From NCBI RefSeq assembly GCF_014656195.1, contig NZ_BNBY01000024.1:62001-126000 (forward strand): a stretch of 64,000 nucleotides of DNA, in the 5' to 3' direction. The stretch comes from Kitasatospora xanthocidica. GTDB taxonomy: Bacteria > Actinomycetota > Actinomycetes > Streptomycetales > Streptomycetaceae. Position numbers and translations under genes: made by a program. The notes under the pieces are model-generated. The model was not told where the DNA came from. It made no database searches and saw nothing but the letters and a program-made list of their open reading frames with translations. Within the stretch, counting starts at the first letter, position 1. Every line of letters begins with the position of its first letter. Positions 24,789 to 33,537 of this stretch are shown one piece after another.

Positions 24789-26153
24789 GTGAAGTGGAAT
24801 CGCGCAACGAAAACGGCAGCCGTCGCACTGGCGACCGGGTTGCTGGCCGGCGGCGGGCTGGCGCCGGCGGTGGCCGCCGCGGCAACCGAAGGCTCGAAGG
24901 GGCCGGCCGCAACGGCCGCTGGCACCCTCATCACGGCTGCTGAGCTCGCCGAAAGCGACTACATCCGCTTCAGCGGCGACGAGGACGACGGTGTGCCCGG
25001 CGGTCTGATCGAGGTGAGGACCGCCGAGGGGGGAACGTTCCTCGTGTACTGCCTGGACACCGAGACCGACGTGCGGGAGGGCTCGCTCTACCAGGAGACC
25101 GCTCCATCCGGTGCGACCACACTGAAGGGCAACCCCGATGCGGGGAAGGTCAACTGGATCCTCCAGCACAGCTACCCCAACGTCACCGAGGGCGAGCTCG
25201 GCAAGCTGGTCGGCGGCGAGCTGTCCAAGGACGCGGCGGCCGGCGCGACCCAGGCCGCCATCTGGCGCATCACCAACCACGTCGCCGGCGTGCCGTTCGA
25301 CTCGGTCGGGGCCAAGCTCGCCGACTACCTGACCTCACACGCCGCCGACATCCCGGAACCGGCCGCCGCGCTCTCCCTGTCCCCCGACACGGTGACCGGA
25401 AAGGCCGGAACGGTTCTCGGCCCGATCGTGATCACCTCCAGCGGTGATCCGGTTGCCGCATCCCTCGACCCGGCAGCGGTCACGGCTGGTGCGACGCTCA
25501 CCGACCAGGAAGGAAACGTCCTCTCCGACGGCCACGGCGCACTGACCCGCCCCGCGAAGAACGGTGGGCAACTGTTCCTGAAGGTCCCGGCCGACGCCAC
25601 GCCGGGCCAGGCGACCGTCACCGCGACCGCCGCCGTCGCCGCCCCGCCGGGCCGAGCGCTCACCAGCCCGGACAGCCAGGACCTCCTCGTGGTGGGCGGT
25701 GACGCTCGGGTCCCCGTCAGCGCGACCGCGAAGGCGGTGTGGACCGCGGCTGATCCCACGCCACCGCCCACCGAGAACCCCGAAGACCCCAGCGATCCCG
25801 GAAACGGCGAGTCCGAGGAACCCGGAAACGGGAACAAGCCGGAAGAGCCGGGCAACGGCGGGAACGATCCGGCGCCGTCCCCCGACCCCACCGCGTCCAG
25901 CTCACCGCACCCGTCCCAGACTTCCGTCCCCACCGGCACACCGAGCCACGAAGCCGGCTCCGGCCCCACCGGCGCCACGGGCCCCACCGGCACGACCGCC
26001 GAGCCGGCCGGACCCTCCACCACCCCGGCTGACGGGGAACTCGCCCACACCGGTGCGAGCGGCACCGTCACCGCCGCTGCCGCGGCGGCCGTAGCTCTAG
26101 TCGCCGGAGCAGTTCTGGTCCTGGCCGGCCTCGCCCGGCGACGACGCCACTGA
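24789..26153 (+). CDS. Thioester-domain (TED) cell-wall protein with LAXTG sorting signal
   Basis: 454 residues from GTG 24789, with AGGAG 11 nt upstream. A signal peptide covers about 1-35. The thioester domain follows: Cys88 in LVYCLDTET and Gln155 in TQAAIWRITN are the residues that form the internal Cys-Gln thioester in Gram-positive surface adhesins. An Ig-like domain (about 205-325) and a Pro/Glu/Asn-rich wall-spanning linker lead to the sorting signal LAHTG (418-422), a hydrophobic helix and RRRRH. LAXTG is the motif used by class E sortases in Streptomyces. It should be covalently wall-anchored and able to bond covalently to a surface nucleophile, as streptococcal TED proteins do. Similar proteins occur with aerial-hypha surface proteins. 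Confidence 0.88.
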   Translation: MKWNRATKTAAVALATGLLAGGGLAPAVAAAATEGSKGPAATAAGTLITAAELAESDYIRFSGDEDDGVPGGLIEVRTAEGGTFLVYCLDTETDVREGSLYQETAPSGATTLKGNPDAGKVNWILQHSYPNVTEGELGKLVGGELSKDAAAGATQAAIWRITNHVAGVPFDSVGAKLADYLTSHAADIPEPAAALSLSPDTVTGKAGTVLGPIVITSSGDPVAASLDPAAVTAGATLTDQEGNVLSDGHGALTRPAKNGGQLFLKVPADATPGQATVTATAAVAAPPGRALTSPDSQDLLVVGGDARVPVSATAKAVWTAADPTPPPTENPEDPSDPGNGESEEPGNGNKPEEPGNGGNDPAPSPDPTASSSPHPSQTSVPTGTPSHEAGSGPTGATGPTGTTAEPAGPSTTPADGELAHTGASGTVTAAAAAAVALVAGAVLVLAGLARRRRH

Positions 26154-26388
26154 CCGCGACCGGCCCGCGGGTTGCCGATCGCGGCGACGGTATCCACGAC
26201 GCGCGGAGTGCGCGGCCGCGGACGAGCGCCATGCCGCCGGGCCGGTGCAATCGCTCCTCCCCTCCATAGGGTGCCCGCGCCGACGGTCCCGACCCGGCCG
26301 ATTGCTCGACAGCCGCCCGGCCGGTGCCGCTGATGTCGAACAGGTCCGCCGTCAGAGTCGCTCGCAGCGGGCGGCGGACCTGCGCTCC

Positions 26389-26707
26389 CTACCCGGCGAG
26401 CGTGAAGCCCACCAGGCCCATGCGGCGTCGGCGCGGGGGGCGGAGGAAGACGTTCAGGTCGGCCGGACCCCAGCACATCGCCCGGACAGACCCAGGCCGC
26501 CCGCCGCGGCCGGGGCGCTTCGGCGCTGGGGAGCGAGGCGGATTCAACCCGGGCGAGAGCGGTGGCGAGCACGGCGTCGGGCAGATCGTCGTCCGGCGCC
26601 CCGAAGACGACGTACCGATCGAAGTAATCGCCGCTCCCGATTCCCCGGCGTGCCTGCGGCGGTTCACCGCTGACGCCGCCGCCTGCCCCGAAGAGACGCT
26701 TGATCAC
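26389..26707 (-). pseudogene. Conserved hypothetical protein, frameshifted
   Basis: Starting at GTG 26707, one frame reads MIKRLFGAGGG, DYFDRYVVFGAPDDDLPDAV and ALARVESASLPS. It then loses sense and runs on through the antisense of the TED gene. A second frame carries a plausible end (MCWGPADLNVFLRPP to MGLVGFTLAG) stopping at 26389. Joining the two by one frameshift near 26480 gives a protein of about 105 residues. The family is not recognised. Confidence 0.5.
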
Positions 26708-26883
26708 CCGCGGCGTGACCGGTCACAGACCGGACCGGGAATTTCCGTGGCCCGTTCCGGAGACAGCGCGCCCGGCCGTCGCCATGATGTTCTCCGGGAC
26801 GCCGGCTACGGGTCGGTAACACGAAGCGTGGCCACACGCGTCCTACGACAGGCCATCAGGAATCCCAGCCACCCGGGGGAGTC

Positions 26884-28239
26884 ATGCGCAAGCGCACGTC
26901 CAGGCTGCTCGCCGCCGCGGTCACCGCCGCCCTGACCGCCACCGCCACGGCCGCCACGGCCGGCCCGGCCTCGGCGACGGCGCGCTCCACCGCCGCGCGC
27001 TCCGCCGCCGCGAGCGACCCCTTCTACACCTACGACGGCAGCACCCCGCTGGCCTCGCTCGCGCCGGGCACCGTGCTCAGCACGCGGACCCTGCCGTACC
27101 ACGTCCTGGGGCTGCCCACCCCGGTGACGGCCGTCCAACTGCTCTACCGCACCACCGACGCCCAGGGGCGTCCGGCCGCCAACGTCACCACCGTGCTCCG
27201 CAGCCTGACCGGGGACAGCGGCAGAGCCGTCTCGTACCAGTCCTTCTACGACTCGCTCGACCCGGCGGACGGCCCCTCCCGGGCGGTGGCCGGGAACCTC
27301 AGCCTGGGCGGCGCGATCCCGAGCGTCGAGGCGATCTTCATCGTGCCGCTGCTCGCCCAGGGCTACAACGTGGTGGTCCCGGACACCGAGGGCCAGAACG
27401 CCGACTTCGGAGCCGGGCCGGAGTACGCCACCACCACCCTGGACTCGATCCGGGCCGCGACCGGATCCCCGGCGACCGGCCTGACCCCGGACACCCGTGT
27501 CGGGCTGATGGGGTACTCCGGCGGCGCCGTCGCCTCCGCCTGGGCGGCCGCGCTCGCGCCCGGCTACGCGCCCGAGGTGAACGCCAGGCTGGTCGGCTAC
27601 GCCGAGGGCGGGCTGCTGGTGGACCCGGCCCACAACATCAGGTACATGGACGGCTCGCTGGTGTGGAGCGGGATCATCCCGATGGCGCTGATCGGGGTCT
27701 CGCGCTCCTACGGCATCGACCTCTCGCCCTACCTGAACGACTACGGCCGGTCGGTCTACCGGCAGCTGGAGCACGCCTCGCTCACCGACGCCCTGGGCCA
27801 CTACCCCGGGCTGAGCTGGAAGGCGATGGCCAAGCCCCAGTACGCCGACCCGAACTCGGTGGAGCCCTTCGTCACGGGCGTCAACCGGACCAACCTCGGT
27901 TCGGCCCCGACCCCGACCGTGCCCGGCTACCTCGCCCAGGGCAACGCCGGCGTCCTCGAAGGCACCTTCGCCAACCCGCCCGGCATCGGCACGGGCGACG
28001 GCGTGATGGTCGCCGGGGACGTACGGGCGCTCGCCCGCCAGTACTGCGCGACCGGCACCGCGGCGGTCGCGTACCAGCAGTACGACGCCCTCAGCCACTT
28101 CGCCGTCCCCGCCGTCTGGGCCCCGCAGGCTCTCGCCTGGCTGAACGACCGCTTCGCCGGCCGCCCCGCCCCCTCCGACTGCGGCCACATCCCGGCCGGC
28201 AACTCCCTCGCCCCGGAACAGCCCGTACCGAGCCCCTGA
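26884..28239 (+). CDS. Secreted lipase of the LIP family
   Basis: 451 residues with a 30-40-residue Ala/Thr-rich signal peptide (RLLAAAVTAALTATATAATA). The alpha/beta hydrolase core has the nucleophile motif GYSGGA with Ser212, preceded by LTPDTRVGLMG. Other LIP-family features are GTVLSTRTLPYHVLGLP near residue 60, the QGYNVVVPDTEGQNADF stretch near 160, and a C-terminal HFAVP His region. It should hydrolyse triglycerides or other esters outside the cell. Convergent with nothing; followed by another secreted hydrolase on the same strand. Confidence 0.88.
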   Translation: MRKRTSRLLAAAVTAALTATATAATAGPASATARSTAARSAAASDPFYTYDGSTPLASLAPGTVLSTRTLPYHVLGLPTPVTAVQLLYRTTDAQGRPAANVTTVLRSLTGDSGRAVSYQSFYDSLDPADGPSRAVAGNLSLGGAIPSVEAIFIVPLLAQGYNVVVPDTEGQNADFGAGPEYATTTLDSIRAATGSPATGLTPDTRVGLMGYSGGAVASAWAAALAPGYAPEVNARLVGYAEGGLLVDPAHNIRYMDGSLVWSGIIPMALIGVSRSYGIDLSPYLNDYGRSVYRQLEHASLTDALGHYPGLSWKAMAKPQYADPNSVEPFVTGVNRTNLGSAPTPTVPGYLAQGNAGVLEGTFANPPGIGTGDGVMVAGDVRALARQYCATGTAAVAYQQYDALSHFAVPAVWAPQALAWLNDRFAGRPAPSDCGHIPAGNSLAPEQPVPSP

Positions 28240-28469
28240 CCCCGGCCTACCGGGCTCCTGACGCTCGAAGGTGAACGGGTCCGCGACGGCCTGGAGGGCG
28301 AGGTCCCGGAGACCGGGCCGGGGCGGCCGGAACCCCGTAGCGCCGAGCGCCGTCATACCGGGGTGCTACAGCGGGACTTGGCACCCCGGGATGACGGTTT
28401 CCGTCCCTCCCCGCCCGTACCGTCGCCCGTGTCGAAGGCGGACGCGGAACCGAACGAGGAGGAACGGCG

Positions 28470-29738
28470 ATGAGCGGGCGAGGACGGGCCGTGGCGGCGG
28501 TGCTGCTGGCGGCGACGGCGACGTTGGGCGTGGTCGGCGCACCGGGCGCGGTGGCGGCGGGGCGGGGCACCGAGCGGCAGGCCGGGGCCTGGCTGCCGCA
28601 GCCGACCGGGCCGTACCCGGTCGGCACGACGTCCCTGCAGCTCACGGACGACCGCAGGGACGATCCCTGGAAGCCCGGGCAGCACCGCAAGCTGGCGATC
28701 AGCTTCTGGTACCCGACCACCCGGCCCGCCACCGGAAACGACCGCGCGCCGTACATGCTCCCCGCCGCCGCCGGCCACTTCGGCAGCGCCGGGAGCGTCG
28801 GCCAGGGCGACTACGGCTTCGAGCCCGGCCGCACCGACTGGGCGGGCATCCGCACCCACGCCCGCGCCGACGCGCCCGCCCGCCCCGGGGGAAAGCACCC
28901 CGTCGTGCTGTACTCGGCGGGCTTCGGCGACCCGCGCACCTGGGGCACCGGCCTGGTGGAGGACCTCGCCTCGCGCGGCTACGTCGTCGTCACCGTCGAC
29001 CACACCTACGACGCCTCCGAGGTCGCCTTCCCCGACGGGGACCTCGCCACCTCCGTCTTCCCCGAGCTGATGGCCCAACCCGGCCTCGACATCGGCACCC
29101 TCCTGCGCAAGACGCTGCAGACCCGGGTCGACGACACCCGCTTCGTCCTGGACCGGCTCGCCGGGCTGCGCCACGACGACCAGCTGCCGGCCGGCCTCGC
29201 CGCCTCGCTCGACCTCGACCGGATCGGCATGGTCGGCCACTCCGGGGGCGGCTCCACGGCCCTGCAGACCATGCACGACGATCCGCGCCTCAAGGCCGGC
29301 GTCAACCTCGACGGCCAGCTGCACTTCCCCGGCCCGGACGGCACCGGAGTCCACCTGTCCACCGTCGCCGAGGACGGCCTGACCCGGCCCTTCCTGCTCA
29401 TGGGCACCCAGAACCCCGACTCCGGCAGCTACCACCGGCAACCCGGCTGGGACGCCCTGTGGCAGCACAGCACCGGCTGGCACGCCGATGTGACCCTCAC
29501 CGGCTCCCGCCACGGCTCCTACACCGACGCGCAGTCCCTGCTGCCCCAGCTCGCCCGCCAGGGCGCGATCAGCGGGGCGAAGCTGACCGAGGACGTCGGC
29601 GACGTCCGCCCGGACCGCGCGGTGCTGGCCACCCGCTCGTACGTCGCGTCGTTCTTCGACCGCTGGCTGCGCGGTCACGACGACCACCTCCTGGACGGCC
29701 CGTCGCCGCGCTTCCCCGAGATGGGCTACGAGCGGTAG
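28470..29738 (+). CDS. Secreted PAF-acetylhydrolase/dienelactone-type esterase
   Basis: 422 residues. Signal peptide 1-32 (AVAAVLLAATATLGVVGAPG). The N-terminal part (YPVGTTSLQLTDD, ISFWYPTTRP) matches platelet-activating-factor acetylhydrolase-like proteins, where a small ester or phospholipid is cleaved. The nucleophile motif is GHSGGG with Ser258. An Asp/His pair is likely in LMGTQNPDSGS and SRHGSYTD. A GAGGAGGAACGG ribosome site precedes the ATG. It follows the lipase with a 230-bp gap, enough for its own promoter. Confidence 0.85.
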   Translation: MSGRGRAVAAVLLAATATLGVVGAPGAVAAGRGTERQAGAWLPQPTGPYPVGTTSLQLTDDRRDDPWKPGQHRKLAISFWYPTTRPATGNDRAPYMLPAAAGHFGSAGSVGQGDYGFEPGRTDWAGIRTHARADAPARPGGKHPVVLYSAGFGDPRTWGTGLVEDLASRGYVVVTVDHTYDASEVAFPDGDLATSVFPELMAQPGLDIGTLLRKTLQTRVDDTRFVLDRLAGLRHDDQLPAGLAASLDLDRIGMVGHSGGGSTALQTMHDDPRLKAGVNLDGQLHFPGPDGTGVHLSTVAEDGLTRPFLLMGTQNPDSGSYHRQPGWDALWQHSTGWHADVTLTGSRHGSYTDAQSLLPQLARQGAISGAKLTEDVGDVRPDRAVLATRSYVASFFDRWLRGHDDHLLDGPSPRFPEMGYER

Positions 29739-29937
29739 CACGCGACCGGAGCCGGGTGACACGCGTGACCGGGGTGCGGCCTGCCGAGAAGGCGGGCGCC
29801 GGCGCCCGCCGCCGCACCGAGGCGCGGGACGAGCCGCCGTCAGCAGTGGAAGCGGAGCCGGACGGAGACGACGTTTCCGGCCTGGGCCTTCTTGTCGATG
29901 TCTGCTTCAAGGACGGTGGCCGTCGTGCCGCCGGGCC

Positions 29938-30198
29938 TTGACGTCGAGCTCGACGACATCGCCTGGCAGACCGCCGAGTCGCTCGCCCGGGAGACCGGGC
30001 GGGACGCCCGGACGGTGCCGGTCCGGCAGGAACCGGTCGTCGAGGTCGCCTTCGACGGCCTCCGGCGCAGCCCCCCGCCACCCCGCCGGGCCGGCCCCGC
30101 GGTTCGCCCGGGCGGTGCGCTACCGGCCGGACAGGAGCGCCGCCGAGGCCGACACGGTGGCCTCCGTACGGGAGTCGGCCACCGCCGAAGGCTTGTGA
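29938..30198 (+). pseudogene. C-terminal remnant of an ATP-dependent DNA ligase
   Basis: Two adjacent frames together match the C-terminal OB-fold end of actinobacterial ATP-dependent DNA ligases. First comes RTVPVRQEPVVEVAFDGLRRSP; after a frameshift near 30070, RHPAGPAPRFARAVRYRPD and SAAEADTVASVR. These correspond to the family's VVEVAFDGVQRSPRYPGG and LRFARVVRYRPDKxAxEADT ending. The adenylation domain is absent, so it is inactive. The rest of 29739-30416 shows no supported gene. Confidence 0.7.
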
Positions 30199-30416
30199 GG
30201 CCGTCCGCGCGGCCGGGTCCGCCGACCCGTCCGGCGAAGTACCGCGGGTTGAAACGCGGTGCGCCGCAACGGGGGTTCACACACAGGGGCCGAATCAGCC
30301 GTTCTCGATCCGGCCACCGTACTCCTCCGTCAACGGACCGGTGACGGCTAGGTTGACCGTGACAACGAGAGGCGGCCGCAGGGCAGTTGGCGCCGCCCTG
30401 GCGAAAGGTGCCCGAC

Positions 30417-30635
30417 ATGCAGGTGAGCGTCGACCGGGACCGTTGCTGCAGCTCCGGCATGTGCGTGACGAACGCCCCCGAGGTCTTCGACCAGGACGAC
30501 CGGGACAGTCTCGTGAGGCTCCGTCAGACCGTCTTGCTGCCCCAGCAGTTCGACGACGTCAGACTCGCCTCCGAGCTCTGCCCGGGCCGGGCGATCACCG
30601 TCACCGGGGACGAGCCCGCGCGGACCGGGGCCTGA
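30417..30635 (+). CDS. 3Fe-4S/4Fe-4S single-cluster ferredoxin
   Basis: 72 residues from ATG 30417, with AAAGGTG 8 nt upstream. The layout is that of P450-partner ferredoxins: acidic/basic N-terminus VSVDRDRC, the CCSSGMC cluster motif, then VFDQDD and the distal CPGRAI cysteine. It carries electrons from a ferredoxin reductase to the P450 encoded 90 bp downstream on the same strand. The central position of the CxxxxxC motif is Gly/Met rather than Cys, consistent with a [3Fe-4S] cluster. Confidence 0.9.
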   Translation: MQVSVDRDRCCSSGMCVTNAPEVFDQDDRDSLVRLRQTVLLPQQFDDVRLASELCPGRAITVTGDEPARTGA

Positions 30636-30725
30636 CGGACCCCGCCGCCGGCCCCGCAGGCCGCCGGGAACCTTCCCGGGCCCCGCACCCCACGAGAACA
30701 CCCGCGACGTGAGGAGACCCCCGCC

Positions 30726-31931
30726 GTGACCACCGCACCCACCACCCCCGTCCTCCCACTGCCGGCCCGGCACTCCGGCGGCTGCCCGTTCGGCCCGCCG
30801 CCCGCGTACCCCGAGGCCGCCGCCACCGGGCCGGTGACCAGGGCCGAGCTGCCCGACGGCGACCTCTGCTGGCTGGTCACCGGCTTCGCCGAGGTCCGCA
30901 CCGTGCTGTCCGACCGCCGGTTCAGTGCCGACATACGCCACCCGGCCTTCCCGCTGCTGGTCGCCGGCGCTCGCGAGCTGATCACCGACAATCCGGACTT
31001 CCTGCGGCTCGACGACCCCGAGCACGCCCGCCAGCGCCGCATGCTCACCGCGGAATTCCTGGTCAAGCGGGTGGAGGCGCTGCGCCCGGAGATCCAGCGG
31101 ATCGTGGACGAGGCACTGGACCGGATGACCGCGGGCCGGACCACGGCCGACCTGGTCACCGACTTCGCGCTGCCGGTGCCCTCGCTGGTGATCTGCCTGC
31201 TGCTCGGCGTGCCGTACGAGGACCACGACCGCTTCCAGAGCCTGAGCCGCACGATGCTCAACCGGGAGAGCACCGTGGAGCAGCTCCGGGAGGCCCAGGA
31301 GGAGGTCCTGGACTACCTGCGCGACCTGACGGCCCGCAAGCGCGCACAGCCGGAGGACGACGTCCTCAGCCGGCTCGCGGCGCGGGACGACCTGACCCCG
31401 GACGACGCGGCCGCCATGGGCGTGCTGCTGCTGGTCGCCGGGCACGAGACGACCGCGAACATGATCTCGCTGTCGACCGCGCTGCTGCTGGAGCACCCCG
31501 AGCAGATCCCCGGCCTGGCCGACCCGGCCACCCTGCCCGGCGCGGTGGAGGAGCTGCTGCGGCTGCTGACCATCGTGCACACCGGCCTGCCCCGGGTGGC
31601 CCTGGAGGACGTGGAGCTGGGCGGCGTCACCGTCCGGGCCGGGGAGGGCGTGATGGCGATGCTCTCCACCGCCAACCGGGACGAGGCGGTGTTCGGCGGC
31701 GCCGGCCATCGGGCGACGGACGAGCTGGACCTGTACCGGGACGCCCGGCGGCACCTGGCGTTCGGCTTCGGCGTGCACCAGTGCCTGGGCCAGCCGCTGG
31801 CCCGCGCCGAACTCCAGATCGCCCTGGAGACGCTGTTCCGCCGGCTGCCGGGGCTGCGGCCGGCCGGCGAGCGCGGGTTCCGTACCGAGTCGTTCATCTA
31901 CGGGATGCGGTCGCTGCCCGTGACCTGGTGA
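30726..31931 (+). CDS. Cytochrome P450 (CYP105/107-like)
   Basis: 401 residues, the normal bacterial length. The I-helix oxygen-binding motif is AGHETTAN (Ala238-Glu241-Thr242). The K-helix ExxR is Glu276-Leu-Leu-Arg279. The heme loop is FGFGVHQCLG with proximal Cys353. An N-terminal Pro-rich segment leads into FGPPPAYPEA. It is probably a biosynthetic or detoxifying hydroxylase working with the adjacent ferredoxin. No other biosynthetic genes are next to it, so the substrate cannot be inferred. Confidence 0.93.
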   Translation: MTTAPTTPVLPLPARHSGGCPFGPPPAYPEAAATGPVTRAELPDGDLCWLVTGFAEVRTVLSDRRFSADIRHPAFPLLVAGARELITDNPDFLRLDDPEHARQRRMLTAEFLVKRVEALRPEIQRIVDEALDRMTAGRTTADLVTDFALPVPSLVICLLLGVPYEDHDRFQSLSRTMLNRESTVEQLREAQEEVLDYLRDLTARKRAQPEDDVLSRLAARDDLTPDDAAAMGVLLLVAGHETTANMISLSTALLLEHPEQIPGLADPATLPGAVEELLRLLTIVHTGLPRVALEDVELGGVTVRAGEGVMAMLSTANRDEAVFGGAGHRATDELDLYRDARRHLAFGFGVHQCLGQPLARAELQIALETLFRRLPGLRPAGERGFRTESFIYGMRSLPVTW

Positions 31932-31993
31932 GCGGGGCCCAACGGAGAACTCTCACCTTTGATCTCCCAGGATGCCCCGTCCTTCAGGGCGAG

Positions 31994-32371
31994 TCAGGAG
32001 GCGGACGGCTCGATCTCTCCCGCAAAGACGATGACCTGGTCGATGAGGTTGCGTCGCAGATGGACGACGTCCGTTCCCGCCAGGCGGGGGCCTCCGTCCG
32101 GCGTGGTGAAGACCCACCGGTACCGGGCCCACTCGTCGGGCATGTCCACCGCCGAGCAGCGTGCCATCGTGCCGGTCCCCGCCGGATGGCGCCGGATGTC
32201 CAGCACGAACCGTTCGACCGCCGCGATTCCTTCGCTGCGACCCAACGGGCCCCAGAAGACCACGTCTGAGGTCAGGGCCTGGGAGAGCAGGGCAGTCACA
32301 TAGCTGTCGTCCGAGGCGTTGAACGCGGAGATGAACGTATCGATCGCGGAGCGTGCCGTCTCTTCCTGCAT
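31994..32371 (-). CDS. SnoaL-like/NTF2-fold protein
   Basis: 125 residues with the alpha-helix-then-beta-cone pattern of the NTF2-like superfamily: ARSAIDTFISAFNASDD at the start, SDVVFWGPLGRSEGIAAVERF in the middle and a closing set of strands (RYRWVFTTPDGG, DVVHLRRNLIDQVIVF). Members include small polyketide cyclases, dehydratases and proteins of unknown role. No catalytic residue pattern specific enough to name a reaction was seen. Confidence 0.75.
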   Translation of the reverse strand: MQEETARSAIDTFISAFNASDDSYVTALLSQALTSDVVFWGPLGRSEGIAAVERFVLDIRRHPAGTGTMARCSAVDMPDEWARYRWVFTTPDGGPRLAGTDVVHLRRNLIDQVIVFAGEIEPSAS

Positions 32372-32625
32372 GCCCCAGTAATACCAGCCGTCGCGTGTGC
32401 GCTCGTCCCGCGAGCTGCTTTCCGATCACGGTGGACCATGGGTGCCACGCGGTCTTGCGGTGGGGTGCGACACGGGGCTGTGCCGCGGGTCTGAGCAGGT
32501 GCCATGTGGCCGGGCGTGGGGGCGGCCACGCCCGGCCACCTGCGACAACAGGACGACCAGCGGTGGGAGGGCCGGACGAGGCTCTGCTCGGCGAAGGGCC
32601 GGTGTGTGTGACCTGAAGCCTTCTG

Positions 32626-33159
32626 CTACCGGGCCGGGGCTCCGGAGGCGACGCCGGGGGCGTTCGACCCGCGTACCTTGACCTTGGCCTTGGTCAGCCG
32701 TGTGAGCGCGGCCGTGACGTCGGCGGCCTGGGCGTCGGTGAAGGCCTTCTTGAGGACGGTCGTGGGCACCGGCGCTCCGCTCGGCCTCTTGACCAGGATC
32801 GACCAGGCCAGGGGAGTGTCCGTGGCCCGGGCGACCGACGTCCACGGGAACCTCAGCTCCCCGGACGCCGTACGGATGACGGCCTCCTGATCGGTCAGCG
32901 CGACCGAGGTGGGACCGGCCTGGCGCTGGGCGGCACGAGAGCCGAGCTTCTTGACGACCACGGTGATGTTCTGGACCTGGAGCAGGCAGGCGATGAGCGC
33001 GGCGATCGCGAAGAGGACACCGTCCGCCGCGAGGCAGAGCAGGGAGAGCAGCAACCAGGCGCCGGCGACCGCCCAGCGCACCGCCGGGGCCGGGAAGTTG
33101 GCTCTCACCGCGGCGGCGAGTTCCTCAGGTGCTGCGTCGTACTCCACCTGGACGTTCAC
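32626..33159 (-). CDS. YcxB-like membrane protein
   Basis: 177 residues from GTG 33159, preceded by AAAGGA at 6 nt; the longer frame to 33192 is rejected. It has a short N-terminal strand (VNVQVEYDAAPEEL), two close transmembrane helices (VRWAVAGAWLLLSLLCLA and VLFAIAALIACLLQV), and a C-terminal beta domain with SVALTDQEAVIRT and LRFPWTSV. This matches the YcxB-like layout, where the soluble part has a PH-like fold. Role unknown. Confidence 0.7.
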   Translation of the reverse strand: MNVQVEYDAAPEELAAAVRANFPAPAVRWAVAGAWLLLSLLCLAADGVLFAIAALIACLLQVQNITVVVKKLGSRAAQRQAGPTSVALTDQEAVIRTASGELRFPWTSVARATDTPLAWSILVKRPSGAPVPTTVLKKAFTDAQAADVTAALTRLTKAKVKVRGSNAPGVASGAPAR

Positions 33160-33537
33160 GTTCGTTCCTTTGTTCGCGAGGGGGCACATCATGACCGGGG
33201 CACCCCACCCAGCACAAATGCGATGCGACGGCCCCGGACGGGACGCCTACGACCGACACCGGAAGGCCCCGGGAGAAGAAGGCACGCCAAGTCGACCGCG
33301 ACCCTGTGCGGGCCCTGACCTGCGCCGACTGCCGCCGGGTCCCGAAGACGGAGCGGTTGCGGGACGCCTTCGCCGACGGGAACGCGACGCTGCTCACGGG
33401 TGGAGGCACTCGACCCGCCGACCGCCGCCGACCGCGAACGGACCCGCCGCGCCGTACGCGTCGGCCCGGCCCTGATCCGCTCGCAAGCTCATGCCGGGCC
33501 CGCGGCATCCGGCGGGCGCCGCGTCGCCCGGGCCGGC
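33160..33537. other. Gene-free stretch with possible degraded coding sequence
   Basis: No intact gene. Rightward frames contain protein-like words (RALTCADCRRVPKTERLRDAF, then DPPTAADRERTRRAVRVGP in another frame), which may be a small decayed gene, but no start or family could be found. Confidence 0.3.
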
